Shown piece by piece: positions 44,214-53,231 of a stretch of 64,000 nucleotides of DNA. Made by a program: the position numbers and the translations under genes. The first letter of the stretch is position 1, and every line of letters starts with the position of its first letter. Origin of the DNA: Arthrobacter tumbae (GTDB lineage Bacteria; Actinomycetota; Actinomycetes; Actinomycetales; Micrococcaceae); NCBI RefSeq assembly GCF_016907495.1, contig NZ_JAFBCC010000001.1, positions 558,001 to 622,000 on the forward strand. The letters are read 5' to 3'. The notes beneath the pieces were generated by a model. It was not told the origin of the DNA, did no database searches, and saw only the letters and a list, made by a program, of their open reading frames with translations.

Positions 44214-44259
44214 CGCCTGCTGGGCTCTGCCCCTGCCGCAGACATGGAGCCGCAGACAC

Positions 44260-44297
44260 AAAACAGCCCCGGAACCATACGGTTCCGGGGCTGTTTT
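44260..44297. terminator. Bidirectional terminator, thiolase and rplL
   Basis: A perfect 17-bp stem (AAAACAGCCCCGGAACC and its complement) with loop ATAC, A-run on one side and T-run on the other, between convergent genes. Confidence 0.9.
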
Positions 44298-44313
44298 GGA
44301 AAGTTCGAAGAAC

Positions 44314-44694
44314 CTACTTGAGGGAGACGGTAGCGCCGGCAGCCTCGAGGGCCTCCTTGGCCTTCTCTGCCGTTTCCTTGTTGGCGCCTTCGAGAACAGC
44401 CTTGGGAGCGCTGTCCACAACATCCTTGGCCTCTTTCAGGCCGAGGGAGGTGAGGGCGCGAACTTCCTTGATGACCGCGATCTTCTTGTCGCCGGCAGCT
44501 TCGAGGATGACGTCGAAGGAGTCCTTCTCTTCCTCAGCAGCTTCGCCTGCGCCGCCGCCGCCTGGGCCTGCAACTGCAACGGCAGCAGCGGTGACGTCGA
44601 AGGTCTCCTCGAACAGCTTTACGAAGTCCGAGAGTTCGATGATGGACAGTTCCTTGAAGGCCTCAATGAGCTCTTCGTTGGTGAGCTTCGCCAT
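44314..44694 (-). CDS. rplL: Ribosomal protein L7/L12
   Basis: 126 residues: N-terminal dimer domain ([21 protein letters not shown]), Ala/Gly-rich hinge and the C-terminal factor-binding domain ([21 protein letters not shown]). The stalk protein that recruits EF-Tu and EF-G. Starts 60 bases after rplJ. Confidence 0.95.
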   Translation of the reverse strand: MAKLTNEELIEAFKELSIIELSDFVKLFEETFDVTAAAVAVAGPGGGGAGEAAEEEKDSFDVILEAAGDKKIAVIKEVRALTSLGLKEAKDVVDSAPKAVLEGANKETAEKAKEALEAAGATVSLK

Positions 44695-44754
44695 GGCAAA
44701 AGCATCCTTCCTGATATGGTGCGCGCGGCACCGGGAGTGTGGTGGGTAAGAGAA

Positions 44755-45354
44755 TTACTTCTCTTCGGGGGCGGCTGCAGCTTCAGCAGCCTCGGCAGGT
44801 GCGGCATCCGCTGCTGCGGGTGCTTCCTCTGCCGCGGGAGCAACGGCTTCTGCCGCGGGTGCAGCGTCCCCGTTCTCATCCAACTTGATGCGCAGGGCAT
44901 CGACGGTGCGGGCAAGTGCGGACATGGGTGCCTTGAGGACACCTGCCACACGGGCCAGCTGGAACTCACGCGACTCAAGAGCAGCAAGAGCAATTACCGC
45001 CGAGGCGTCGAGGGACTTGCCCTCGAAGTAACCGGTCTTGATGACGAGCTGTGGGTTGGTCTTCGCGAAATCCGTCAGGCTCTTTGCCGCAGCAACGGCG
45101 TCACCCTTGATGAAAGCGATTGCAGTGGGTCCGGCAAGCTGGCCTTCGAACGCGTCGATGCCGGCTTCCTTGGCTGCAATGCCAGTCAGGGTGTTCTTGA
45201 CGACAGCGTATTTGGTTTCCGCACCGAGCGAGCGGCGCAGTTCCTTGAGCTGTGCAACGGAGAGCCCACGGTATTCGGTTAGGACAGCGGCGGTGGATTC
45301 CTTGAAATCGGTGGTGATCTCATCCACGGCCGTAACCTTTGTTGGCGTTGCCAT
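44755..45354 (-). CDS. rplJ: Ribosomal protein L10
   Basis: 199 residues, about 30 more than E. coli. The rRNA-binding N-terminal domain (TEYRGLSVAQLKELRRSLG) and L12-binding helix are followed by an Ala/Glu/Pro tail. L10 holds the L12 stalk and regulates its own operon in other bacteria. AAGGAGG precedes ATG; a terminator-like hairpin lies 48 bases upstream. Confidence 0.94.
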   Translation of the reverse strand: MATPTKVTAVDEITTDFKESTAAVLTEYRGLSVAQLKELRRSLGAETKYAVVKNTLTGIAAKEAGIDAFEGQLAGPTAIAFIKGDAVAAAKSLTDFAKTNPQLVIKTGYFEGKSLDASAVIALAALESREFQLARVAGVLKAPMSALARTVDALRIKLDENGDAAPAAEAVAPAAEEAPAAADAAPAEAAEAAAAPEEK

Positions 45355-45401
45355 AACCCTCCTTCCGGGGAATTGGTGCCGGTGATCGGCCCAATAAAAA
45401 C

Positions 45402-45449
45402 GCCCCGCGCAGATGCACGGGGCTTGACCACATTGGAGCTTACTGCTCC
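45402..45449 (-). promoter_or_regulatory. rplJ leader attenuator (L10-leader-like)
   Basis: On the minus strand a small hairpin (GGAGC-AGTAA-GCTCC, 45435-45449) is followed by GCCCCGTGC-ATCT-GCGCGGGGC (45402-45423) and GTTTTTATT: a complete intrinsic terminator between the rplJ promoter and rplJ. This fits autoregulation by attenuation as described for L10 leaders in Firmicutes; I have not matched the L10-binding kink-turn. Confidence 0.6.
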
Positions 45450-45571
45450 TCGGAAGGTTGAGCTTCGTTCACCTGCGCTGGCCGCCCTTACGGGAACTTT
45501 CAGATGGACATCACGAACTGAACGGATTCAGGAACATGGGTGTTCATCGACCGACGGTCTTTGGTCCCCCA

Positions 45572-45600
45572 ATCTTACGGGACCGGGACGGAGCGGCCAA
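45572..45600 (-). promoter_or_regulatory. rplJ-rplL promoter
   Basis: TTGGCC, 17 bases, TAAGAT on the minus strand, directly after the acetyltransferase stop. The leader to rplJ would be about 210 nt and includes the attenuator. Confidence 0.55.
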
Positions 45601-45618
45601 ATCGGGCCGCCCGTCCCT

Positions 45619-46752
45619 TCATTGCGCGGTCTTCAGCTTCTTCTGCCAGGCAGCGGTATACCCCTCGGGCGTAAACCCAAGCTCGATATTCACGTCCAGC
45701 ATGTGCCGGTTCTCTTCGGCATTCCAGGTGTAGATCTGCCGCGTCTCCGGCCAGACATCGACGACGGCAAGCAGGTTCGCTGCCTTCAGCCACATCCCAA
45801 GGCGATGCCCTCGGTGGGCGGAAAGTACCAGGGTGTCCTCCTGGTACACCGTCCCAGGATTCTCCGCCCGCCTTTCGAGGATGGTGTGACCGACCAGCTG
45901 TCCGCTCGGCCTGTGCAGAACGGCCCTGACGAGGCTATTGCCACCCTCCCGCGCGAGGCGGTCCTCATTCTCACGGACGCGCGCCCCGTCCCAGATCTCC
46001 TCTTCCCAGTCCAGCTCACCCATGGGGACATCGGTGCTCATGGTCTTCCGCAAGTGTGCGTACTCCTCGAGGAGCTCATCCGGGCAGCGGTCCACCCAGT
46101 CCACCACCGCGTAGTCCGGCCCAGCGATCCGGACTGCGTCGACACCAAGCGCTGCGAGCGCACTGCTGTCCCAATCCGCCGGCAGAACGCTGCAGCGGTC
46201 CACCTGCGCCAGGGAGAATCCATGGGCAGTGGCGAACCGGGCCGCGAGCGACGTCGACGGGAAGGCGCCTGCTCCTGTTGCGGGAGTGAGCACCTCGGTT
46301 GGGTCGAAACCGGCGCGGTGATCCGTCCAGCCCATGATCGTAGAGCGTCCGCACTGCAGCGCAAGATCCTCCACGGCGGCATAGAGGGCTGAGCCGAAGC
46401 CCATCCTGCGGCGCTCCGGATGGACAATGACCAATGCGTAGCAGGTTTGAAGATTGTCCGTGAGCGGTACGTCGACCACGGCCTTGCCAACCACCCGCTC
46501 CCCCTCGAAAGCAAGGAAGATGGTCCGCTCCTCGTAATCGTTGGATTTCGAGCTCTCGAACCGTGTCTGCGCTGTGTGGCAGTGATCATCATTGCCCCAC
46601 ACCTCGCGCTCAATGAGGTTGCTGAGCTCAGAAGCGGCAATGAATGGCTGGGCCTCCGGCACGTCCAGTGACACCGGGAGTGCATACGGCCGGATACTCA
46701 CGTCGGTAGTGGTCATGGTCTGAATCATCGCCCCCTGATTGGGAAATGTCAA
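45619..46752 (-). CDS. Tandem GNAT acetyltransferase
   Basis: 377 residues with two GNAT-like halves. The first has a clear acetyl-CoA loop (VHPERRRMGFGSALYAA, about residues 120-140); the second ends with the AEENRHMLDVNIELGF pattern. Two-domain GNATs include mycothiol synthase and antibiotic-modifying enzymes; the substrate cannot be inferred. Start is uncertain: TTG 46752 (AGGGA upstream), ATG 46728 or ATG 46716. It separates rplA from rplJ. Confidence 0.75.
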   Translation of the reverse strand: MTFPNQGAMIQTMTTTDVSIRPYALPVSLDVPEAQPFIAASELSNLIEREVWGNDDHCHTAQTRFESSKSNDYEERTIFLAFEGERVVGKAVVDVPLTDNLQTCYALVIVHPERRRMGFGSALYAAVEDLALQCGRSTIMGWTDHRAGFDPTEVLTPATGAGAFPSTSLAARFATAHGFSLAQVDRCSVLPADWDSSALAALGVDAVRIAGPDYAVVDWVDRCPDELLEEYAHLRKTMSTDVPMGELDWEEEIWDGARVRENEDRLAREGGNSLVRAVLHRPSGQLVGHTILERRAENPGTVYQEDTLVLSAHRGHRLGMWLKAANLLAVVDVWPETRQIYTWNAEENRHMLDVNIELGFTPEGYTAAWQKKLKTAQ

Positions 46753-46796
46753 TCACTTTCCCTGCCGACCCCGGCGCTGGGTGGTACATCCAACGC

Positions 46797-46832
46797 AAAA
46801 GGCGGGTGCAGCAACAGCTGCACCCGCCTTTT
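46797..46832 (-). terminator. rplA terminator
   Basis: A perfect 16-bp stem (AAAAGGCGGGTGCAGC and complement) with 4-base loop and TTTT end, 13 bases past rplA. Confidence 0.9.
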
Positions 46833-46844
46833 CCACTCAGATCC

Positions 46845-47552
46845 TTATGCGTCTGCCAGAACCTTGGTGACGTTGGGGTCAACCGAGATGCCCGGTCCGA
46901 AGGTGGTGGTAACCGTTGCCTTCTGAATGTAGCGGCCCTTGGAGGCTGAAGGCTTCAGACGAAGCACTTCCTCCAGCGCGATCGCGTAGTTCTCAACCAG
47001 CTTGGTCTCATCGAAGGAAACCTTGCCGATGATGAAGTGAAGGTTAGAGTGCTTGTCGACACGGAAGTCGATCTTTCCACCCTTGATGTCGGTGACAGCC
47101 TTGGTGACGTCAGGGGTGACGGTACCGGTCTTCGGGTTGGGCATCAGGTTACGGGGACCCAGTACCTTGCCGAGTCGGCCAACCTTGCCCATGAGGTCCG
47201 GGGTTGCAACTGCTGCGTCGAAATCGACCCAGCCGCCGGCTACCTTCTCGATCATGTCGTCTGATCCGACGAAATCGGCTCCAGCGGCGATTGCCGCCTC
47301 AGCCTTTTCACCTGTTGCGAAGACCAGGACGCGCTTGGTCTTGCCGGTACCGTGCGGCAGGTTGACGGTGCCGCGCACCATCTGGTCTGCCTTACGGGGA
47401 TCCACGCCGAGGCGGAAAGCCACCTCGATCGTTGCGTCGAACGACGAAGGATTGGTTGCCTTCGCCAGGGCCACTGCCTCTACCGGCGCGTACTGCTTGT
47501 TCGCGTCGATCTTGGCGGCAGCTGCCTCATATGCTTTGCTGCGCTTTGCCAT
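46845..47552 (-). CDS. rplA: Ribosomal protein L1
   Basis: 235 residues from ATG 47552 ([27 protein letters not shown] region upstream); a longer in-frame reading covers the rplK-rplA gap and is not conserved. L1 forms the stalk that releases E-site tRNA and represses its own operon in E. coli. Confidence 0.95.
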   Translation of the reverse strand: MAKRSKAYEAAAAKIDANKQYAPVEAVALAKATNPSSFDATIEVAFRLGVDPRKADQMVRGTVNLPHGTGKTKRVLVFATGEKAEAAIAAGADFVGSDDMIEKVAGGWVDFDAAVATPDLMGKVGRLGKVLGPRNLMPNPKTGTVTPDVTKAVTDIKGGKIDFRVDKHSNLHFIIGKVSFDETKLVENYAIALEEVLRLKPSASKGRYIQKATVTTTFGPGISVDPNVTKVLADA

Positions 47553-47651
47553 CTGCTCTTTCTCCTTATGCAGTCGTGGTCTGCGGACCGCGCTCGGCCC
47601 TGCCACAGACATCCCGTGCCGGTTCGGCGCGGTGTCTTTCGTTGATTGAAA

Positions 47652-47677
47652 TAGTTGTCGACGCTTAGTTGTCGACG
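47652..47677. repeat. 12-base tandem duplication at the rplK stop
   Basis: TAGTTGTCGACG (plus strand) occurs twice with a 14-base period. The copy at 47666 contains the last rplK codons and part of its stop; the other lies just after it. Confidence 0.8.
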
Positions 47678-48096
47678 GTGATGCCCATCGACCGGGCGGT
47701 GCCGGCGATGATCTTGGCAGCTGCCTGGACATCGTTGGCGTTGAGGTCTTCCATCTTCATGGTGGCGATCTCCTCAACCTGTGCCCGGGTCAGCTTGGCA
47801 ACCTTGACGGTATGCGGCGTAGCCGAGCCCTTCTGTACGCCTGCAGCCTTCTTGATCAGCTCGGCAGCCGGAGGGGTCTTGGTGACGAAGGTGAACGAGC
47901 GATCCTCGTACACCGTGATTTCCACGGGGATAACGTTCCCGCGCTGGGATTCTGTTGCGGCGTTGTATGCCTTGCAGAACTCCATGATGTTGACACCGTG
48001 CTGGCCAAGTGCGGGACCGATCGGAGGAGCCGGGTTGGCGGCGCCTGCGTTGATCTGCAGCTTGATGAGGCCGGTGACCTTCTTCTTGGGGGCCAT
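47665..48096 (-). CDS. rplK: Ribosomal protein L11
   Basis: 143 residues: [27 protein letters not shown] and the C-terminal [10 protein letters not shown]. Part of the GTPase-associated centre, target of thiopeptides and needed for stringent RelA activation. A 12-base duplication covers its stop codon. Confidence 0.95.
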   Translation of the reverse strand: MAPKKKVTGLIKLQINAGAANPAPPIGPALGQHGVNIMEFCKAYNAATESQRGNVIPVEITVYEDRSFTFVTKTPPAAELIKKAAGVQKGSATPHTVKVAKLTRAQVEEIATMKMEDLNANDVQAAAKIIAGTARSMGITVDN

Positions 48097-48215
48097 GAAA
48101 GGGTCCTTTTCTTACAATTCGTTCCTCGGGACAGGAGCGTCCCGGGGATGGTGACCGCCATGGCGTGGCGGCCGGCCGTCCTGACGGGTCAAAGCGGACC
48201 CGACGAAGACGAAAC

Positions 48216-49064
48216 TTACTGGATCTTGGTTACCTGGCTGAACGAGAGGGTAACCGGGGTTTCACGCTCGAAGATCGAAACCAGTACAACCAGCTGCTGG
48301 GTCTCCGGCTTGATCTCCGAGATGCTGGCCGGAAGCGTCTCGAAGGGACCTTCGTTGACGGTCACGGACTCGCCGATCTCGAAGTTCACCATCGCTGGTG
48401 TGGCCTGGGCGCGCGCCGGCTTTCCTGTCTCGGAGCCGCTCTTCACGATGGTGTGCTCCAGCATCGAGAAAACCTCGTTGAGACTCAACGGCACGGGATC
48501 GTGCGCGTTCCCGACAAAACCGGTAACGCCGGGGGTGTGCCGAACCGCGCCCCAGGACTCATCGGTGAGGTCCATGCGTACCAGCACGTAACCGGGGATG
48601 CGGACACGGTTGACGATCTTGCGCGTGGTGTTCTTGATCTCCACGACTTCTTCCATCGGCACCTGGATCTCGAAGATGAAATCCTCCATGTCCAGGGTCT
48701 GGATACGGGTTTCCAGGTTTGCCTTCACGCGGTTTTCATAACCGGCATAGGAGTGGATCACATACCAGTCGCCGTCCTGGCGACGCAGCTTCGACTTGAA
48801 TTCGGCGACGGGGTCGACTTCGGGTTCCGGAGCCTCTTCAGCCGAGTCCTCCCCGTCGGTTGAGTCAGCACTGTCAGTTGAGTCATCACTGTCAGCCGAG
48901 TCTTCCTCGTCAACTGTGCCTTCCTCGACCGAGGAGTTTTCACTGTCCGCGGGCGCAACGGTATCAGCAGGGGCGTCTTCCGCACCTGCTGCAGTTACCT
49001 GATCCTCGGTACCCAGATCTTCCTCGTCGGTTGTGATCTGTCGTTCGAGTTCTTGCTCGGACAC
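48216..49064 (-). CDS. nusG: Transcription factor NusG with acidic N-terminal extension
   Basis: 282 residues against about 180 in E. coli. Residues 1-105 are low complexity, mostly Asp, Glu and Ser, with [15 protein letters not shown] repeats. The NGN domain (about 108-215, [19 protein letters not shown]) binds RNA polymerase; the KOW domain (about 225-280, [12 protein letters not shown]) binds S10 or Rho. Confidence 0.94.
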   Translation of the reverse strand: MSEQELERQITTDEEDLGTEDQVTAAGAEDAPADTVAPADSENSSVEEGTVDEEDSADSDDSTDSADSTDGEDSAEEAPEPEVDPVAEFKSKLRRQDGDWYVIHSYAGYENRVKANLETRIQTLDMEDFIFEIQVPMEEVVEIKNTTRKIVNRVRIPGYVLVRMDLTDESWGAVRHTPGVTGFVGNAHDPVPLSLNEVFSMLEHTIVKSGSETGKPARAQATPAMVNFEIGESVTVNEGPFETLPASISEIKPETQQLVVLVSIFERETPVTLSFSQVTKIQ

Positions 49065-49123
49065 CTAGCTGCCTGCTTTCTGAATTGCTGTGCTTGCTCG
49101 ATACTGCCGTTTGAGGACAGAAA

Positions 49124-49381
49124 CTAGTTGTCGCCGAAGACCCACACCGCGCCCGTGCCGAACAGGAAGTCCAAACCGGTCACTATGAGCATCATGATGA
49201 TCACGAACACCAGAACTGTGATGGTGAACCGGATCAGTTCCTTGCGGGTGGGTACAACCACCTTGCGCAGTTCGGCGATGACCTGACGGACAAACAGGAT
49301 GATCCGACCGAAGAACCCGCGCTTCGGATTCTGCTTGCCGGCGGGGTTTCCCTTGGAGCTGCTTTCAGCCGTATCGGTCAC
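49124..49381 (-). CDS. secE: Preprotein translocase subunit SecE
   Basis: 85 residues from GTG 49381, which has GAGG 6 bases upstream; ATG 49438 is a longer option without a ribosome-binding site. The amphipathic FFGRIILFVRQVIAELRKVVVPTRKEL segment precedes one membrane helix (about 48-70). Clamps SecY. Order tRNA-Trp, secE, nusG is conserved. Confidence 0.9.
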   Translation of the reverse strand: MTDTAESSSKGNPAGKQNPKRGFFGRIILFVRQVIAELRKVVVPTRKELIRFTITVLVFVIIMMLIVTGLDFLFGTGAVWVFGDN

Positions 49382-49486
49382 CTTCAACCTCACCAATCCT
49401 GTAGGTACCTGAGCTGGCCGCACTGACCCATCACTCATAGAGCGTTCGACGCCGCACTGCCGCATGCTGTCCATGACGGTGATGCG

Positions 49487-49559
49487 CAGGGCAGACAGGA
49501 CTCGAACCTGCAACCTGCGGTTTTGGAGACCGCTGCGCTACCAATTGCGCCACTACCCT
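49487..49559 (-). tRNA. tRNA-Trp (anticodon CCA)
   Basis: 73 nt folding as a full cloverleaf: acceptor AGGGTAG / CTGCCCT with one T-G pair, discriminator G, anticodon stem GCGGT/ACCGC with loop CTCCAAA (anticodon CCA), T-arm GGTTCGAGTCC. The 3' CCA is not encoded. Probably co-transcribed with secE and nusG. Confidence 0.95.
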
Positions 49560-49649
49560 TTGGAGTGAAGCTTCGCTGCTGCCCAGTGCCCCGCAGCAAT
49601 ACCGCTGTGCAGGCACGAACCATCATGGCGACTTCAACACCGAGGAACT

Positions 49650-49679
49650 AGTCTACGCAATCAGGGACGCAACGTCGAA
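49650..49679 (-). promoter_or_regulatory. tRNA-Trp / secE / nusG promoter
   Basis: TTCGAC, 18 bases, TAGACT on the minus strand, about 90 bases upstream of the tRNA. Confidence 0.55.
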
Positions 49680-49831
49680 CCGGACGAGCCACACGCATTC
49701 CGACGTCTCTTCCCCTGTCATCCAGTGCGTCGGGACAGGCTTCGTTCAGTGGGTAAGCCCTAAGCTGAGACAAGGGTTACTGAACCCTATTTCATCTCCA
49801 AGACAGACCCACCTCGACTGACGGGAAGACC

Positions 49832-51064
49832 ATGACTGCCGCTGATGCCCTGTCCCAGCACTCCAACGGACGCGTGTCCCAGCGAATCGGAGCGATCGCT
49901 GAGTCCGCGACGCTGGCCGTAGATGCGAAGGCGAAGGCGTTGAAGGCTGCCGGGCGTCCTGTGATCGGTTTCGGCGCCGGCGAGCCGGACTTCCCCACAC
50001 CGGATTACATCGTGGATGCTGCAGTCGACGCCGCGCGTCAGCCCCGGTTCCACCGCTACTCCCCCGCAGGAGGCCTTCCGGAGCTCAAGCAGGCTGTTGC
50101 CGACAAGACCCTGCGCGATTCGGGTTACCAGGTGGACCCGGCACAGGTGTTGGTCACCAACGGCGGCAAGCAGGCAGTCTACGAGTCCTTCGCCACGCTG
50201 CTCGACCCGGGCGACGAGGTGCTGGTGCCGACCCCGTACTGGACCACCTACCCGGAGGCCATCCGGCTGGCCGGAGGAGTCCCGGTCGAGGTTTTCGCCG
50301 GCCCTGAACAGTCCTACCTGGTCACCATCGACCAGCTCGAGGCCGCACGGACACCGCGCACCAAGATCCTGCTCTTCGTTTCCCCCTCCAACCCCACCGG
50401 CTCGGTGTACTCCCCGGAACAGGTTCGCGAAATCGGTGAGTGGGCGGCCGGTCACGGCCTGTGGGTAGTGACAGACGAGATCTACGAACACCTCACGTAC
50501 GACGACGTCCCGTTCACCTCGATTGCGACAGCCGCGCCCTCGCTGGGCGACCGCGTAGTGATCCTGAACGGCGTGGCCAAGACCTACGCAATGACCGGCT
50601 GGCGCGTCGGTTGGATGATCGGCCCCAAGGATGTGGTCAAGGCGGCCACCAACCTGCAGTCGCACGCAACCTCGAACGTGGCCAATGTGTCCCAGATGGC
50701 AGCTCTCGCAGCTGTGTCGGGACCACTGACCGCGGTGGAGGAGATGAAGAAGTCCTTTGACCGCCGTCGTCGTGCCATGGTTTCCGGGTTGAACGACATT
50801 GACGGTATCCAGTGCCCCACTCCGCACGGCGCGTTCTACGCCTATGCGGATGTGCGCGAACTCCTGGGCAGGGAACTCGCCGGTGCACGGCCGGCCACGT
50901 CGGCGGAACTGGCGGCCCTGATCCTCGACACGGTCGAAGTTGCCGTGGTTCCCGGTGAGGCTTTCGGACCGAGCGGATATCTTCGCCTGTCCTACGCGCT
51001 CGGCGACGAGGACCTCGCGACCGGCGTCGGCCGCCTCCAGGAGTTCCTCGGTTCAGCGCGCTGA
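49832..51064 (+). CDS. PLP-dependent aminotransferase, aspartate aminotransferase-like
   Basis: 410 residues, fold type I, class I/II. The PLP lysine is Lys250 in [23 protein letters not shown] near 184-190 and TDEIYEHL near 214-221 bind PLP. Close to bacterial aspartate aminotransferases that transfer amino groups between aspartate and 2-oxoglutarate. Divergent from tRNA-Trp; a small hairpin (AGGGTT-ACTG-AACCCT, 49773-49788) lies in the leader. Confidence 0.85.
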   Translation: MTAADALSQHSNGRVSQRIGAIAESATLAVDAKAKALKAAGRPVIGFGAGEPDFPTPDYIVDAAVDAARQPRFHRYSPAGGLPELKQAVADKTLRDSGYQVDPAQVLVTNGGKQAVYESFATLLDPGDEVLVPTPYWTTYPEAIRLAGGVPVEVFAGPEQSYLVTIDQLEAARTPRTKILLFVSPSNPTGSVYSPEQVREIGEWAAGHGLWVVTDEIYEHLTYDDVPFTSIATAAPSLGDRVVILNGVAKTYAMTGWRVGWMIGPKDVVKAATNLQSHATSNVANVSQMAALAAVSGPLTAVEEMKKSFDRRRRAMVSGLNDIDGIQCPTPHGAFYAYADVRELLGRELAGARPATSAELAALILDTVEVAVVPGEAFGPSGYLRLSYALGDEDLATGVGRLQEFLGSAR

Positions 51065-51113
51065 CGCTCTCCTCCCGCGTTGCGGCAGCCGCCGCGGGCC
51101 CGGTGACTTTCGC

Positions 51114-51192
51114 GCCGGCCGACGGCCACCGCGATGCCCCGGAGTGGTTGGGCATCGCGGAGCGGGCAGGCCCGCGGTGGCCGTCGGGCGGC
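51114..51192. repeat. Nested palindrome (three-way-junction fold)
   Basis: GCCGGCCGACGGCCA (51114-51128) pairs with TGGCCGTCGGGCGGC (51178-51192), one mismatch; inside, CCGCGATGCCC (51129-51139) pairs with GGGCATCGCGG (51150-51160), and GCGGG/CCCGC (51162-51175) forms a third stem. No T-run. It sits between convergent genes and may be a terminator, cruciform element or small RNA. Confidence 0.6.
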
Positions 51193-51219
51193 ACCCGCGC
51201 CAGCCACCGAACGGCCCGG

Positions 51220-51870
51220 TTAAAGGAGCCGGCGCTCCGCCGCCCAACGGGTGAGCTCGTGCCGGGAGGAGAGCTGCAGCTTCCGCAGCACGGCCGAGAC
51301 GTGGGTCTCGACGGTCTTGATGGAGATGAACAGTTCCTTCGCAACCTCCTTGTAGCTGTAGCCGCGGGCGATCAGCCGCATCACTTCGAGTTCCCGGGCG
51401 GACAGCCGGTCGAGCTCGCTGTCGGCGGCGGCCACCGCTGCGGTACCGAAGGCATCGAGTACAAACCCGGCCAGCCGCGGCGAGAACACCGCATCTCCTG
51501 ACGCCACGCGGAGCACTGCGTTGGAGATGTCGGCCCCCGTGATGGTCTTGGTGACATATCCGCGGGCACCGGCCCGGATGACGGTCACCACGTCTTCGGC
51601 GGAATCGGACACGCTGAGCGCCAGGAAACGCGTGGACTGGCGGACGTCTCCGCACCCTGCGATCACCTCGGCGCCTCCGCCGCCCTTCCCTCCCGGCAGG
51701 TGGACGTCAAGGAGGACCACCTGGGGCTGCTGCTCCCGGATGACCGCAATGGCCTCCTCCACCGTGGCTGCCTCGCCGACAACCCGGACACGACTGTCGA
51801 GATCGGCCTTCACTCCGGACCGGAAAATGGCGTGGTCATCAACGACGACGACGGTGATCGGCTCAGTCAT
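51220..51870 (-). CDS. NarL/LuxR-family response regulator
   Basis: 216 residues. Receiver with Asp55 as phospho-acceptor and D11-D12 in the pocket; a Gly-rich insert (GGKGGGGAEV) follows the phosphorylation site. C-terminal LuxR helix-turn-helix (LSARELEVMRLIARGYSYKEVAKEL). Overlaps the PspC-kinase gene upstream by 8 bases, its evident partner. Confidence 0.88.
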   Translation of the reverse strand: MTEPITVVVVDDHAIFRSGVKADLDSRVRVVGEAATVEEAIAVIREQQPQVVLLDVHLPGGKGGGGAEVIAGCGDVRQSTRFLALSVSDSAEDVVTVIRAGARGYVTKTITGADISNAVLRVASGDAVFSPRLAGFVLDAFGTAAVAAADSELDRLSARELEVMRLIARGYSYKEVAKELFISIKTVETHVSAVLRKLQLSSRHELTRWAAERRLL

Positions 51871-53107
51871 GCGAAGCTCCTGCTTCCTCTTCCGGCATGG
51901 TCAGTTGAACTTCCGTTCCGGTCTCCGAACTGCGGATCCGGGCAGTACCCCCATGGCGCTGCATGCGGTTGATGACCGATTCGCGGATACCCAGCCGGTC
52001 AGGCGGGACAGCTTCGGGGTCAAATCCCGCACCGCGGTCGCGGACAAAGACCTGCGAAACTGCGGTCCCTGCCTCAAGATAGACGGAGACGGCGCCGCCC
52101 GCATGCTTGGCTGCGTTGAGGATGGCCTCGCGGGTTGCCTGCACCAGGGCATCCTGCCGCCGGGTCAGGGGTGCCTCTCCGACGGAGACGACATCGACGG
52201 GATGCCCGTATTCCTCTTCCACCTCCGCTGCAACCGCCTTGATGCGGTCCGCGAGGTTGCCGGTCCGCGCAGCCGTGTCCGCGTAGAGCCACCGCCGCAG
52301 CTCCCGCTCCTGGGCGCGCGCCAGCCGGATGACGTCCTGTTCCGAGGCGGCGCGGTTCTGGATCAGCGCCAGCGTCTGCAGCACGGAGTCGTGAAGGTGG
52401 GCGGCGATTTCCGCCCGCTGGGTTTCGCGGACGCGCGCCGACCGCTCAGCCTCAAGGTCCTTCCAGAACTTCAGCCCCCACGGCGCCAGCACCAGCCCTA
52501 CGCCGCCAAGCACCGCCGCAGTGGCCAGGAGCACCGGCCAGGTGAACTCCCAGGACAGCGACCCGGACACGAGGATCAACAGCCCGACCATCACCAGGAC
52601 CAGACCGGCCGCAAGCCGCGCCACACCTTCAGCCCGGGTGGCGCCCGCATGATCCATCAGCCGGGCACGGCGGGCCTCGTCCAGCTGGGACCACGCGAGC
52701 ACCGCGCCGAGGGCAACCGCACCGACCGGCACCAGCCAGCCCCACTGGACGGTTACCCCGAGTTGTTGCGCCACGAATGCGGCCGCGACCACGAGGAGCC
52801 CGACGCCGATCATCACTTCCCGGCTGCCCGCCGCACCGAATGACCGGGCCGGTTTGGATCCCTGTCCTGCGAGGACGGGCGCACCCAGCCGCAGTCCGGC
52901 GGGCGTCGCTACGCCCCGTCGTCGTTCTTCGGTGGTTGGAACCAGCAGCCACAGCCAGCCATAGAGAACGACGCCGGCACCGCCCACCAGGGAGAGCGCC
53001 ACCATGGAGATGCGGGCCGCCCGCAGCGAGACTCCGAGGTGCGCCGCCAGGCCACCGCAGACGCCCGCGATCAGGGCATCGTCGGAGCGGAGCAGCGGGG
53101 GCCTCAT
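51863..53107 (-). CDS. Histidine kinase with N-terminal PspC domain
   Basis: 414 residues. PspC domain (about 1-60), several membrane helices to residue 210, a HisKA_3 dimerisation helix with His239 in LHDSVLQTL and a C-terminal HATPase domain (about 315-405). Such PspC-fused kinases sense envelope stress in Actinobacteria. The divergent gene at 53232 encodes another PspC protein. Confidence 0.88.
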   Translation of the reverse strand: MRPPLLRSDDALIAGVCGGLAAHLGVSLRAARISMVALSLVGGAGVVLYGWLWLLVPTTEERRRGVATPAGLRLGAPVLAGQGSKPARSFGAAGSREVMIGVGLLVVAAAFVAQQLGVTVQWGWLVPVGAVALGAVLAWSQLDEARRARLMDHAGATRAEGVARLAAGLVLVMVGLLILVSGSLSWEFTWPVLLATAAVLGGVGLVLAPWGLKFWKDLEAERSARVRETQRAEIAAHLHDSVLQTLALIQNRAASEQDVIRLARAQERELRRWLYADTAARTGNLADRIKAVAAEVEEEYGHPVDVVSVGEAPLTRRQDALVQATREAILNAAKHAGGAVSVYLEAGTAVSQVFVRDRGAGFDPEAVPPDRLGIRESVINRMQRHGGTARIRSSETGTEVQLTMPEEEAGASHD

Positions 53108-53231
53108 GAGTCAATCCAAGCACGCTCAGGGCTCAGCGTTACCCGTTCTCAGGGGAATCCCGCCGTAGCTCAGGGGTGGTTCAGGGTCAGCCCCGATGGT
53201 TGGAAGGCCGGCGGACGACAAGGATGAAGAT

